The notes under the pieces are model-generated. The model saw nothing but the letters and a program-made list of their open reading frames with translations, did not search any database and had not been told where the DNA came from. Shown here piece after piece: positions 27,301-34,742 of a DNA stretch of 64,000 nt. Both the position numbers and the translations under genes were made by a program. The first letter of the stretch is position 1. Each line of letters starts with the position of its first letter. The DNA comes from Sipunculus nudus (lineage: Eukaryota; Annelida; Sipuncula; Golfingiida; Sipunculidae), in NCBI GenBank assembly GCA_026874595.1, contig CM049317.1, positions 11,972,382 to 12,036,381 on the forward strand, in the 5' to 3' direction.

Positions 27301-28833
27301 TAGCCAGTCATCACTCCCAATTATGCCGACCGTCAATAACAGCATGAATGTTAATGTGGATATGCTTTCAAAGATAAAAATCCTGTGAAAACTAAAAACA
27401 GGTGAACTTCCATTGAACTCTACAACAGACACTCGTTGTTATAGAGAACGCCAATCAGAGACTGTTCCGGCGGAATTAAACTGTACTGAAATTAACAACG
27501 TGTATCTGAACATGATACTTTATTTTGATATAAAAAAATTATAAAAACGATCGTTTGGTTATGTTGCATACTTGCACAGCAATACAGCATAAGTCACAGT
27601 CCTCTGGTGAAACACATGCTTCACAGGTGCGTGTATAGAATCGCATACATGTGCTTCCCAGCTAGTTCCGGAATGTGTAAAGAAAAGATACACATATATA
27701 GATGATGTAACAGATCCCTTATACATAATCATACTGACAAAAGCCTTAAGCATATTTAAAGAATAGAAACGACACACACACACACACACATGTATATATA
27801 TAAAAGTGTGTGTGATTGTATGTAGATAAAGAGAAAGGGTGATGCGTTTTTGATCGATTAATTTATTTATTATTAAACAAACTTCCAAAGTGCACAGGCT
27901 TCTTCTTCAGATAGAACGGGTGGAGTTGTTTTTTAAAGAGTGGAGTAATAATCCTTAATGTTCATAATGTCAGTAGCTGTACACCTATATTCTGACTGGA
28001 TATTACGTAACATCATATATATTAACCATGATGCTAGGAGGGTGGTACACAGCAGTATCTATTGCTCAACAGTACCCAACGCTATGGTCTAAAAATTCCA
28101 CGAATGTACATGTATACGGACGTCGTCCATATTATCAGGTCACCTGAAAGGTCGCAATCACCACTTGACGAATAAGCCTGTGTGCTTCGAAAGCTTGTGT
28201 AATAATAAATCATTTTATTGGCTAAGACGACTATACCATATATTTATAATAATGGTCGGGTTAATGCTCTGACAACCCGTTTTAATAGAAATTCCATTTC
28301 TTAGAAACTGAAAGAAGAAGTAATCCTTTTAAGTCACGAAACAGGTTTCCGCTATGATCTACACCTGAAATACCTCAAGCACATCACTTACATATCACCA
28401 AGGTTCGAGGTCAGTAAATAACCTTACAAAAATACGCAATGTTTATCATCTTTTTTAACGGTTCCCCAGGTAATATTATTCCTTGACATTTATTTTGTTC
28501 TTTTACATTCATTTATTTATAATGATTTATAATTAGTTGTCATTATTTATTTATTTTGCAGGTTAACCTGGGAAGTGACGACCTATTATTCTTCCAGAAC
28601 CCCCAAAGAGAGAAGCTGCAACCGATGGAATGCGGAATTGCATGGCAGGTTGTATATTTTTTATATATTTAAAGGAAAATGAAATTGAAGTTTAACAAAC
28701 TCCAGCAGTCATAAATAAAGGGAAACAAATAATAATGCCGCTGTTCTTAATTTTGTAGAAAAGGAAAAATGCCAAGAGGATAGAAAGCTACTGCTGTTTT
28801 ATTTGTGAATGCGATATATTACGAAACACAGAG
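2992..28833 (+). CDS. Modular gene with tandemly repeated A and B exons (overall model)
   Basis: A long series of short plus-strand exons, all starting and ending in phase 0. Type A is 99 bp (84 bp in the first copy). Its translation has a core like ISKRESRKPSP, then SSRERNWRSQDES and an acidic Ser-rich end. Type B is 48-69 bp, often starting ESAV or KSVV and ending RTP, ETK or RTK. Blocks lie at 2992-4522, 13224-13740, 17932-25375 and perhaps 28305-28833. Because every exon is a multiple of three and phase 0, copies can be added or skipped without a frameshift. The modules are highly charged with no hydrophobic core, so they are probably disordered. The RKPS and SP motifs suggest kinase sites; that is inference. 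No known family is recognised. Whether all blocks form one transcript is not shown by the sequence. Confidence 0.5.
3387..3938 (+). CDS. Array exons A1 and B1
   Basis: A1 is 3387-3470 (84 bp), acceptor TTTTCAG, donor GTATGC. It reads DSSKRSSRKPSPEG and continues to TFKK, a diverged relative of the 99-bp A exons further right. B1 is 3888-3938 (51 bp), acceptor AAAG, donor GTATTT. It reads DPHTQESDHGTIDDVPQ. Both are phase 0 with no stop. A1 lies in a longer open frame starting near 3237, so a longer exon or local start is possible. Confidence 0.55.
4192..4269 (+). CDS. Candidate short exon of unknown function
   Basis: After TGTGTAG a frame reads GDELELCSIPKC, LIPDYEDIERCVS, then TGA at 4267-4269. 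A GTGAGG donor at 4266 could instead end the exon after 74 bp, in a phase unlike the array. It sits between B1 and A2. It has three cysteines and a YEDI motif. It may be an alternative end of the array gene or chance. Confidence 0.25.
   Translation, partial: GDELELCSIPKCLIPDYEDIERCVS
4460..4558 (+). pseudogene. Array exon A2, with in-frame stop
   Basis: After TTCACAG the frame reads RLISKRALRKPSETGKKERD and then TAA at 4520-4522, at the place where intact A exons have tryptophan. The frame resumes after the stop for about 50 codons (RSSREAKIEESEID onward). It is either a decayed A copy or a true C-terminal exon of a short product. Confidence 0.45.
4559..6960. other. Non-coding, AT-rich
   Basis: Scattered short open frames only, with low-complexity translations. 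No splice-bounded module of the A or B kind, no retroelement motif and no RNA gene were found. If the array is one gene this is intron. Confidence 0.4.
6961..7560 (-). pseudogene. Unassigned minus-strand open frames
   Basis: Two neighbouring minus-strand frames, 7502-7206 (98 codons from ATG, open further up to about 7550) and 7167-6961 (from ATG about 65 codons). Their base composition is richer in GC than the surroundings. The first contains HLIRDTGQETDFCQCHVSG, MVRTRFLYAATQDG and NPFTYMPGCHIIG. The second contains VLVGCTSSIACKVYML and SYSICFPWC. Neither is recognised. They may be two pieces of one decayed retrocopy or retroelement, or a real small gene. Confidence 0.25.
9140..9275. other. 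GC-richer patch, possible exon relic
   Basis: About 120 bp of near 50 percent GC in AT-rich flanks. Plus strand: frame with ARPLPWTQLRDRDWQRARW. Minus strand: DPCEQLSVEPSGSLPVTI, open to a stop near 9140. Both are plausible and neither is recognised. Confidence 0.2.
9990..11130. repeat. About 360-bp tandem repeat, three diverged units
   Basis: The landmark CCC(C/T)TATTTTGTA...TCTATCATGT recurs at about 10020, 10386 and 10739. A second landmark, CAGATTCTA..AGCTCAGGTTCTT, recurs at about 10285 and 10653. Unit length is about 353-366 bp. The third unit is the most diverged. No coding potential. Confidence 0.65.
11640..11705. repeat. CGCGAA-rich interspersed repeat fragment
   Basis: Four near copies of ATTCGCGA or TCGCGAA occur within 65 bp (including CGCGAAAATAAAAC). 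This kind of CGCGAA/AATAAAA motif is a common dispersed repeat signature in marine invertebrate genomes. No longer element could be delimited. Confidence 0.35.
12088..12260 (-). other. Candidate minus-strand terminal exon, unassigned
   Basis: An open minus-strand frame reads CVFEKVFCQDDCKLPGRY and continues through KGRPGRFERQRLTI to a stop at 12088. It has three cysteines and is richer in GC than its flanks. There is no recognised family and no certain acceptor. The opposite strand is also open, so chance is possible. Confidence 0.2.
13224..13283 (+). CDS. Array exon B2
   Basis: Acceptor CAGACAG, donor GTATTT. The 60-bp phase-0 exon reads DSPLNEQGVTGLGHHRDKPQ. Its start (DxP) and end (PQ followed by GTATTTT) match B1 at 3888-3938, which supports real relationship despite low identity. 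Confidence 0.5.
13640..13740 (+). pseudogene. Array exon A3, decayed
   Basis: Upstream sequence GTCGAGGGATATTCT matches the conserved intron motif in front of other A exons. The exon keeps GKPSSF, then a TAA stop, then SKETQWLSRDN. The first part of the module (VISKRES) is deleted and the donor is not a consensus GT. Confidence 0.55.
13843..13856. repeat. Left target-site duplication of the Tx1/L1-like LINE
   Basis: The 14 bases TATTTAACAGAGTT occur here and again at 17381-17394, exactly bracketing the LINE. They merge into the element's poly-T run (the poly-A tail read on the plus strand). Confidence 0.85.
13857..17380 (-). mobile_element. Tx1/L1-like LINE, 5'-truncated, inactive
   Basis: A minus-strand ORF2 of a non-LTR retrotransposon in several broken frames. 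From right to left: the end of the endonuclease domain (TWRIKSEKKASRLDYWLIS, then SDRS where SDHS is usual), a linker with KGAGIWKLN, the reverse transcriptase start (KSPGNDGLPTEFYKKLWP), the RT core (SVDMEKAFDSLEWEF and RGVRQGDPVSPYIF) at 16153-15758, LKINREKSEGLWLG near 15600, and a zinc-knuckle-like C-terminus (CTFC, then LLHLFWEC) around 14400. The catalytic YADD box falls in a damaged stretch near 15710. The 3' end is a poly-T of about eight bases at 13857. The element lacks its 5' end and starts inside the endonuclease, the usual result of incomplete reverse transcription. It is inserted against the direction of the array gene. Confidence 0.9.
17381..17394. repeat. Right target-site duplication of the LINE
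   Basis: An exact second copy of the 14-base sequence at 13843-13856. Removing the LINE and one copy restores a continuous sequence across the site. Confidence 0.85.
17932..18246 (+). CDS. Array exons A4 and B3
   Basis: A4 is 17932-18030 (99 bp), acceptor TTGAG, donor GTAAGT. It reads VISKRESRKPSAVSL, ending DISEAQN, with no stop. B3 is 18184-18246 (63 bp), acceptor CACAG, donor GTAATA. It reads QYRIQRLLRAEVDDV and ends GKRTP. Both are phase 0. The A4 acceptor lacks a strong pyrimidine tract. Confidence 0.6.
18313..18356. repeat. (AT)n microsatellite
   Basis: About 42 bp of uninterrupted TA dinucleotides. It abuts the GC-rich block that follows. Confidence 0.95.
18360..18650 (-). other. GC-rich block with minus-strand open frame, unassigned
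   Basis: About 290 bp far richer in GC than the surroundings. The minus strand stays open for some 60 codons with protein-like content: VPSWKARGYEVPDEQQDP, then GISFSERDSWDDARLEI and HARQLPRD. The plus strand is also partly open. It sits directly beside an AT repeat, as retroposed sequences here often do. No family is recognised. Confidence 0.3.
18910..19210 (+). CDS. Array exons A5 and B4
   Basis: A5 is 18910-19008 (99 bp), acceptor TATGTAG, and reads VISKRESRKPSPGSSRERQH, ending DSDQQK. Its donor is GCAAGT, the recognised GC-AG variant. B4 is 19145-19210 (66 bp), acceptor ATAG, donor GTATTT, and reads ASAVIGESATGPGG, ending TGRTP. Both are phase 0 and open. Confidence 0.6.
19374..19472 (+). 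pseudogene. Array exon A6, in-frame stop
   Basis: Good acceptor (TATACAG) and donor (GTAAAT), 99 bp. It reads VISKRVARKPSPVC and then TGA at 19416-19418, before EERNWRSQDESDDSE. The stop arises where intact copies have TCA-AGG. Including this exon would truncate the product. Confidence 0.6.
19590..20690 (-). mobile_element. CR1-like LINE remnant
   Basis: The minus strand holds, from right to left, decayed reverse transcriptase motifs of the CR1 group: AFVTPLFKKPRFNQNILKNY near 20600, FGLSAAFDTV near 20310 (the usual LSAAFDTVDH box), ILDRLEHTFSV near 20250, a relic of the GVPQGSVLGP box near 20140, and QN.ACVI..R..DHI.PVL...HW near 19850. Frames shift many times, so it is dead. It lies in the interval between array exons A6 and A7. 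Confidence 0.8.
20745..21037 (+). pseudogene. Array exons A7 and B5, both broken
   Basis: A7 runs from 20745 to about 20841: SSKWESCK, then a 2-base deletion that shifts the frame (the resumed frame reads HCRSQEKNDSEQQN), followed by GCAAGT. B5 is 20972-21037 (66 bp), acceptor ATACAG, donor GTGTTT. It reads EAAVNRHSMIS, then TGA, then ending STRTP. Splice sites survive but the reading frames do not. Confidence 0.55.
21369..21538 (+). pseudogene. Array exons A8 and B6, intron between them deleted
   Basis: A8 starts at 21369 with VISKRESSKPSRSSSKEWHW. The acceptor AG is changed to AA. After NNSEN the expected KQK and GTAAG donor are missing and the sequence jumps straight to CTTTCATACAG, the end of the intron before B6. 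B6 itself (21473-21538, 66 bp, donor GTATTT) is intact: ESAVSTQSAIAPVDDA, ending ARTP. B6 can still be spliced in; A8 probably cannot. Confidence 0.6.
21883..22202 (+). CDS. Array exons A9 and B7
   Basis: A9 is 21883-21981 (99 bp), acceptor ACCCAG, donor GTAAGT: VISKRHSRKPSLASPRERNW, ending DNSERLK. B7 is 22134-22202 (69 bp), acceptor CACAG, donor GTATGT: EPVFSKQRLSGPKRGDDS, ending AERTK. Both are phase 0, open and with consensus splice sites. This is the best intact A-B pair. Confidence 0.65.
22285..22900. repeat. Intra-array duplication, copy 1
   Basis: This 0.6-kb stretch, including exon A10 and both flanking introns, recurs at about 24000-24590 with high identity. Shared landmarks include AAGGGAAACATATCGAAGCA and TAGACCAATGGATGGAATCA. 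A more diverged relative lies at about 23100-23420. Confidence 0.85.
22687..23008 (+). CDS. Array exons A10 (stop) and B8 (intact)
   Basis: A10 is 22687-22785 (99 bp), acceptor ATATAG, donor GTAAGT. It reads VFSERDSRKPFPASSR, then TAA at 22735-22737. Its duplicate A13 has AAA at that codon. B8 is 22940-23008 (69 bp), acceptor CACAG, donor GTAAGT: KSVVSEQRPPIPEEKNDS, ending ANETK. It is open and phase 0. Confidence 0.6.
23504..23907 (+). CDS. Array exons A11 and A12
   Basis: A11 is 23504-23602: VISKRESLKPSPMSSKERNL, ending YPDGQK, donor GTAAGT. A12 is 23809-23907: VISKRERREPSPTSSKEMDL, ending YPDGRK, donor GTAATT. Both are 99 bp, phase 0, after TATGCAG acceptors. The usual B exon between them is missing. 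Instead the intron holds two tandem copies of a 31-bp unit (about 23637-23698). With A14 these form a subfamily with GSQNESGYPDG at the end. Confidence 0.65.
24000..24600. repeat. Intra-array duplication, copy 2
   Basis: Second copy of the 22285-22900 segment, carrying exon A13 in place of A10. The copies differ by scattered substitutions and small indels. Confidence 0.85.
24397..24724 (+). CDS. Array exons A13 and A14
   Basis: A13 is 24397-24495, acceptor AAATAG, donor GTAAGT: VFSKRDSRKPFPASSRKRNL, ending NFEGHK. It is open, unlike its duplicate A10. A14 is 24626-24724, acceptor TATGCAG, donor GTAAGT: VISKRESLKPSPTSSKERNL, ending YPDGQK. Both are 99 bp and phase 0. A14 is nearly identical to A11, showing recent copying inside the array. 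Confidence 0.65.
24943..25195 (+). pseudogene. Array exons A15 and A16, remnants
   Basis: A15 begins at 24943 after ATATACAG: DISKRESCKMS and then TAA, after which similarity fades. A16 is a fragment at about 25125-25190 with the bases for TGGCGGTCGCAAGACGA (the WRSQD core) but no open frame. Both are dead. Confidence 0.5.
25316..25375 (+). CDS. Array exon B9, last recognisable member
   Basis: Acceptor CATTCAG, donor GTATTT, 60 bp, phase 0. It reads KSAVSVAGPEEKAHNTRRAP. It keeps the SAV start and the AP end of B exons. No A or B exon is seen to the right. Confidence 0.6.
25655..27480. repeat. Long direct duplication, copy 1
   Basis: About 1.8 kb that recurs in the same orientation at 31630-33615 with many substitutions and small indels. 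Landmarks shared by both: CTCATACTCGATATGGAAGA, CGGATACAGGTAAATAT, GCACACGTGTCACATGGATG and GATATCGTCAGGCTATACCG. The right third is richer in GC. Small minus-strand exon candidates occur inside (26576 downward after CTCACAG, TYPMFG then PRIESMDDTGRRPL; and an ATG exon near 26806 with MFVQNKRLSRE followed by GTAAGT). It is a segmental duplication or an undescribed dispersed element. Confidence 0.85.
27772..27791. repeat. (CA)n microsatellite
   Basis: Ten CA dinucleotides, followed by a short TA run and a GT-rich stretch. Confidence 0.9.
27881..27911 (-). ncRNA. Hammerhead-like motif, Penelope end (copy a)
   Basis: Minus strand: CTGAAGA, a potential GAAG/CTTT stem with loop, then GGAAG where GAAA is expected. 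It matches the motif in the other Penelope ends but is degenerate and probably inactive. Confidence 0.3.
28162..28200 (+). ncRNA. Hammerhead-like motif, Penelope end (copy b)
   Basis: Plus strand: CTTGACGA (one base added to CTGACGA), AAGC/GCTT stem around CTGTGT, then CGAAAGCTTGTGT. It keeps the GAAA box but the CTGANGA box is altered. Confidence 0.35.
28305..28833 (+). CDS. Three phase-0 exons, unassigned
   Basis: Exon 28305-28409 (105 bp; acceptor TTTCTTAG, donor GTCAGT) reads KLKEEVILLSHETG, then YLKHITYISPRFE. Exon 28562-28648 (87 bp; TTTTGCAG, GTTGTA) reads VNLGSDDLLFFQNPQREK and ends ECGIAWQ. Exon 28759-28833 (75 bp; TTTTGTAG, GTGGGT) reads KRKNAKRIESYCCFICEC and ends LRNTE. All are phase 0 and open, and two have strong pyrimidine tracts, so they look like consecutive exons of one plus-strand gene, possibly the 3' part of the array gene. 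A phase-0 exon at 30611-30637 (TTTCTTTTAG, then GNREMMVC and a stop) could end it. The four-cysteine CCFICEC cluster might bind metal or be palmitoylated; no family is recognised. Confidence 0.5.
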
Positions 28834-31620
28834 GTGGGTGATATATATACACATTTATATGAATCAATCAATTGTTGTAATGAAATCGACTCACATTTGA
28901 ACTTATTTTTTATTTTGTCATTTTGAAATATAAAGAGATTTCGTTTAACCTAAAATAATGTGTTTGCAGTCAATTTCAAATCATCTTTCAATTTGTTTTT
29001 ATTTTATAACTGTAACCCACCTAAAATATGTAAAGCCTATCGCCAATATCATATAGTGATGCAGTCTTTTTCAAGCTTAAGAATATGATCCAAGTTTTAA
29101 TTACACAACTGATGCCATCCTCAAACGAAGACCAATATGCTTAGTCGACAGGAAATTATAGGATTTTACCCTATAAATCTAATATTTCTATCTAACATTC
29201 CGCCCATTGCTTATATATGAAACGTAAGATGCATATTTTGAGTCAATCGTTTATTTGCTCCACGAGTTATTACCAGATATGAGGCGGTTCATTAAAAGAT
29301 ACTTTTGATGTAAGTTGTACTTTTAGAGCAAATAAAGGAAACCTTAGAGCAAAAATAAGGGTTACGCGCGTGTCATCACCGCACTGTGATAAGTTGTGTA
29401 TTAAAATGTATTTAAAATTTTGAAATAACGATCACAAACATTTTTGCTTAAAAATATTGCTCTTTAAAAAAGCCGCGAACCAATGAATGTTGCAATTCTA
29501 GAAATAAAACCCGTTTTCCATAGCTTCGACGTAAAGTGGTGCATTAAGGTAGCAGAACTGGTCCCCCAGCATGACCTGACTTTGTTTCGGTTTTTCCTTT
29601 GCATTGAACAAACTAATGCCTTAGGACCCCTTAAAGTATACATTTACTAAAAGCTAAGAGAATTCTCAACATTTCTGTAATTTTAAACCTTGTTTTGGAG
29701 GATTATGTTTTAATTAATAATCATTTTAATTTAAATTAAATATTTAACAAAAACAGTTTAATCTAGCCCATCTAAAGCAGATACAGAATATATTTTTTTA
29801 TATTTCTCGAACATTTAGATGAAAATCCCCAGTTTTTTCTTTTGTTTGGAGAATTAAGTTTAAAACTGTTGATTTTACAGAGTATTTAATTTTGAAACCC
29901 TTTCAAATCATTTCAGTTTTTACATTTTCCTAAATAAAATAATTTCAATTAATTTTAGGCGTAAAATAAAAAATAAAAACGCTTTAGTTAACATATTGAC
30001 CACTACATATGTAAAAGATGGTATGTTTCGGACAAGTAATTAATGAGAAATAACGCTCTAAAGCTTAGTGTTCAGGTGAAATAAAGTTTTGAGAAAATGG
30101 CCAAAAACTACATTCGTAGAGATCATTCGTTCTACAGACGTAACTAAGCACAACTTCATGTCGACAGTCACGTAAATTTGGACGAGACGCTAGTTCCTAT
30201 CAAACCATATCATAATGTCATGGATTAGTTGACTATTTTGCTTTAAAATAACTAAAACGACGAAGGTTCGTCATGTCACAAGAGCGAGCTGTCAAACACC
30301 ACGTGCCCTGGATGTAATGGGCCGAGCTTGGCCGTGTGTCAAGGTGGGCTGAGTACTCGAAAGCAGGGACCCACATGTGAACAGGTGGGCAATGCTGGCC
30401 GAGCCGGCCCTAATTGGAAACCGCGTGTTAAGACAGGAGTTACGGTTAAGGATATATGGTCATTCAAGGAGAACGAGGCACAGAGGATTGATTTATTTTT
30501 CACACCTTTTTTTTTGTAATTTGTAAATAGAATTAGCTTTCAAATATCATACACATTTTGCATAAACATAGGCCTACTAGTCACACGAAGTCTTGACTTG
30601 TTTCTTTTAGGGAAACAGGGAGATGATGGTTTGTTAAAAGTGTCACATACACTATGCAAACACGTCCACCTTCAGATAGAGCCCGGTTTTACCTTCTTAT
30701 AATGTATATTTACATTATATCAATAACTGGTGATCAAACAATCACCAGGTTTGGCTGGCTGAGACTTTAGTTCATTAAACATCTGCAGTTTACCGAGGGG
30801 CATTCGAGATTTGCGTCGTCGGTCCACAGTATTTTTATATGTACGTAATATTTAGTTGTTCCGATATTGATAGTATGAATATGAAGACGTTATTGTCGGG
30901 ATATCAAGTAGCTTATTCGGAAATAATTTTGCGTACCTTTCGTTAGGCCCAGGATACAGCAGAAATAACATGATACCATATAAAGGTTTGTGTTTCCGTA
31001 TACACGTCATAAGTGAGGCCAACGAAATTAATTGCCATATATATGACACTAAGAGATCATTCAACAGAACGTGTGCGTTTGCACACTAATTAGCTTGAGT
31101 TGGGGTTGCTTTACTAAGCTAATCAGTTGTATGCTCAGCTAATTAGTTGGGGCTTTCAAACCTCGACCGTCGACCCTGGCCGCCCCGTGCACGGATTTGG
31201 CCCGTGCATTGATTTACCACTTGAACCTCGCGATTGGCCGACTGGCCCAGGTGAGAGCTGGGGGCACAGTGATTTACAAGCCTGTGGCAGGGCTGGAGTT
31301 AGTTAACAAACACCCTGTCAGCACATAGTTGTGTTAACTTAAAAGAAATCACATTTTCCCACAAAATGCACCTGGCGACCCAAAATGTGCTCAAGTGCAT
31401 TAGACCCGCCAAATATATAATATTACGTATACCTTTTATTGCATAATCATCAATTTTTAAGAATTTAACCAGTTCTGCTACCTAAAGTGACTGCAGTTCT
31501 GATACATCTATTAAAAGTATTTTTCCTTGTATCTAATAGCGCCGATTACAGGTGTCTCGCTTCGCTGTAAAAGCTCCGTTGTTGATATGCTAATTAGGAG
31601 CATATTCGTAGTATTATTTA
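28834..31620. other. Mostly non-coding; two GC-rich patches
   Basis: AT-rich sequence except about 30265-30480 and 31140-31320. The first patch has an open plus frame of about 60 codons with TRKQGPTCEQVGNAGRAG and contains self-complementary GGCCGAGC/GGCC runs. The second has CCCGTGCACGG...CCCGTGCA. Neither matches a known element by eye. Confidence 0.35.
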
Positions 31621-31629
31621 ATTGGTTCT

Positions 31630-33615
31630 TCAGAAGCAAACCCTGATATATAATATAAGTTTAATCAAACCATTTTAGGTCAATATCCATTCGTATACCA
31701 TACGTAAAACAGTTTGCATAACAAAATAAGATATTTCAGATTTTATCAGTAATATATTTTACAGGAAAGGCCTTCTAGATGGTAAATTATGAACTGGTAA
31801 AATGGATTCATCGCCTGTTCGATAAAAGATCAATAAATATTATCAGTTTTACCTATTTTGTTTGATTGAAGAAGAAGTATGCAACGGTGTGATCAATCCT
31901 CTTATCATTGCGGCATTTCCACATTGAATTTTGTTTAAGAAAATAAGAAATTGCCAGTGCTGTCTCATACTCGATATGGAAGACCAAAATTCTTTGATCG
32001 CATCCATACTCGTATGCACCAGATTTCAGTATTGTTCTGTTTGATTAAAACTAGGAACCTCATAATTATGTGTCGTTTATAAATTCGTGGAAAAGTTTTA
32101 TTTCCTCCAGTTTCATTGTCACCTTTATTATTTATCTAATCTCCTCGTTATGTATTCAAGGATACACGTGAAGAATGGGTCAATGTCTGTCAACATTCTG
32201 GATACCGGTACTCAATATTTCAAAAGGTAATTTATCATTGGTAACATTGATAAACAAAAGTGAAAACTATCAAATGAATTGGCATATTTTCATTATTTTA
32301 AAACTAAATAGCAAATGTTCTCTTGTAGTGGTATACATCATTTTATAAGTGTACGATCCTATTTATTCATCAATAAAATTACAACATTGTTTATTTTTTT
32401 AAGAAAATAGTTCACAATACGATGTTATCTTCGAGCTCAATAATGATTCTTATTTATTTTCAAACGGATACAGGTAAATATTACAAGGGTCGTCTGCCTG
32501 TGTCGTCCATACTTTCAATACGTGGAACAAGACTTCTGCCAAACATTGGATATGTCTGTAAGCACAGTAGTGTAACACCAAAATATCATCAAAATACACA
32601 TTGTCAGATCGGAAAGGATGTACGTCAAGATTTTTTTTTAAAGTAAAACCAACCGGCTGAACTCGTAAATACTTACACTCCATAAAGACGAATTATACAT
32701 TGGTAAAAAACAAACTCAATATAATTAAAAAAAAGAAGTTACTTATATTCTCTGGAGAGGCGTTCCATTTGTTCAAACATTGAAGATAAACTCATAAATA
32801 AGCACAGTGTGAGTTAACTACATTACACAGGTGCCTTGTTTACACTGTTCCTGATCACATGGACATCGCGCACACGTGTCACATGGATGTATCACTTTTT
32901 GAATCAATAGGAGGCTCGCGCAGTGCAAATAGTACAATCAGTTATCCTATAGAGACACGGAGCTCCTATTAACAACAGTTCTCTGTAGATTACCAGGGTG
33001 AAGATGTTTGCCTTTCGTGACAGAGTTAACGCAACACACAGAGCCTAATCTTTCTGGGCGCAGAATCAATGTCTTCGGCAGGTGTTGTCTCAGGAATTAT
33101 CCAGTTGTAGGTAGCAGAATACGCTGTCACACAGCGATACCAAGTACCTATACAGTTAAGCGTTTAAATGAAGTCCTCGGTCTGTTTCGGGAAGCGGCCA
33201 CAAGTCCTTTATAGAGAAATCTCAGTGGCCTTCGTGAGACACCAAAGACCCCGACTATTTACGGTCGGTTATAGATATCATCTCCAAGCTGTCTCGATTC
33301 TGATACGCGCAAAACCTGCCCCTGTACGGCGGCAGATATCGTCAGGCTATACCGCTGATCGGTAACCTCTGTCGAACATCGTCCACCTCACGACGTATTT
33401 ATGCTTGCTTTCGTCACATGTCCTGATAGTCCTCTAGCCAGTCATCACTCCCAATTATGCCGACCGTCAATTACAGCATGAATGTTAATGTGGATACGCT
33501 TCTAAAGACAAAAACCAAGGAAAATTAAAAACAGGTGAACTTCCATTGAATTCTACAACAGACACTCGTTATTATAGAGGACGCCAAACAGAGACTGCTC
33601 CATTGAAATTAAATG
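31630..33615. repeat. Long direct duplication, copy 2
   Basis: Second copy of 25655-27480. At 32562 downward the minus strand after TGCTTACAG reads TYPMFGRSLVPRIESMDD, then GRRPL and TAA. A second minus-strand frame at about 32040-31860 reads SGAYEYGCDQRILVFHI, then KQNSMWKCRNDKRID, and is open here but interrupted by TGA in copy 1. The MFVQNKRLSRE exon of copy 1 has lost its GT donor here (ATAAGT). Thus each copy preserves different candidate exons. Confidence 0.85.
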
Positions 33616-34742
33616 ATTAGAGTTCGTGTCCGTCTGTTAGTCCGTGTGTTGTCGCACTGGGTTAAAGTATAGCATAGAGTGCACTCGTGTTAACACTCAG
33701 GTCAAGGCGGATTTTGTTACAATGTAGGTTCGTGCTTCCCCGTTCAGCGATCTCTTATCACTATGAGTCACACTATTGGGGATGTGAACTTCCAGGTTCG
33801 TTTCAGTCAGTCAAAATAAGAGGCAGACAAGACATTAACATGCGCAAAGAAAAACTCTTAGACAGTCGTAAACTCACAAAAAAATATAATAACAAATAAT
33901 TGGGTTACATTCAGATCTCGGAGGGGGGGCATACACAGAATTAAAGCAGTAATCACGATGGTTCACAAAGTCCATTATTCCTCATAACACTAATCTTCCT
34001 AACACAGACACAGCCCGAAATGTTACATGTCACATGACCTCTCGTTCTCTCGTGACGTCTAGACGTTCGCTTAGCCCTGGCGTAATACGTGTACACGGAC
34101 CACAGGCTAATCGTAGCGTATTAGAGACAGATTGAACCATCACAGTATCTCGTCTCGACAAAGTTTTCTTGCCTGTTTCTGGGTGCGCACACCATCGTAA
34201 GAATGCCTGTCCTTTGGCAAACAATGTCAATGTCTCTTAACTACTTTAAAGATATAGTAACAACAGGTTGGCCTCCCCCAGACGTAGACTGTCAATAACC
34301 ACTGACCCGATCGCCCACCTGGACACACACAAGATTGCAGATAAGCCGGTTGGACTACTTTAGCATTCTCAGATGACGCTACACTCACGAAGCGCTACAG
34401 CTCTTCTCAAGATTACTAGGATTCACGCCTCATATGAGACTCTTGACGTGACAACTCCCGCTAGACTTCTCCGCCAATTAGCACCTTTTTCCTCGATGTC
34501 CGTTGTCAACACATTAAACTAGACGCCGACACACCCCCAGGGATAATTTCATCGGAAAACTACCCTAAACGAATTCCCAGACAAGACGTCGCCTACCAGA
34601 CACAGTCATACAGGATCGGTTCTGATGAGTCTATGCTACATAGAAATGAACATCAAAGAATGCAGGTGGCGCCTACTGATTGCTAGACTGCTTTGAACTT
34701 ACATTAAATGAACCACGTGTTCTGCCAAACGGGGTTTCTCAC
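33616..34742. other. GC-richer region, unassigned
   Basis: About 1.1 kb with more CpG and higher GC than the flanks. It has short open frames on both strands, none long enough or recognisable. The composition and abrupt edges resemble a decayed LTR or a retroelement untranslated region, but no terminal repeats, primer site or polyprotein motif could be identified. Confidence 0.3.

Larger units (their letters stand above)
27881..28235. mobile_element. Foldback of Penelope-like element ends
   Basis: The left part (27881 to about 28080) matches, in minus orientation, the 3' region of the Penelope-like element at 53130-53320, including CACAGGCTTCTTC and the stretch around CCATGATG...GGTGG. The right part (28162-28235) carries the same terminal motif in plus orientation (TTGACGAATAAGCCTGTGTG). 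The piece therefore has element ends facing opposite ways with no coding sequence. It is a non-autonomous or rearranged relic. Confidence 0.65.
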
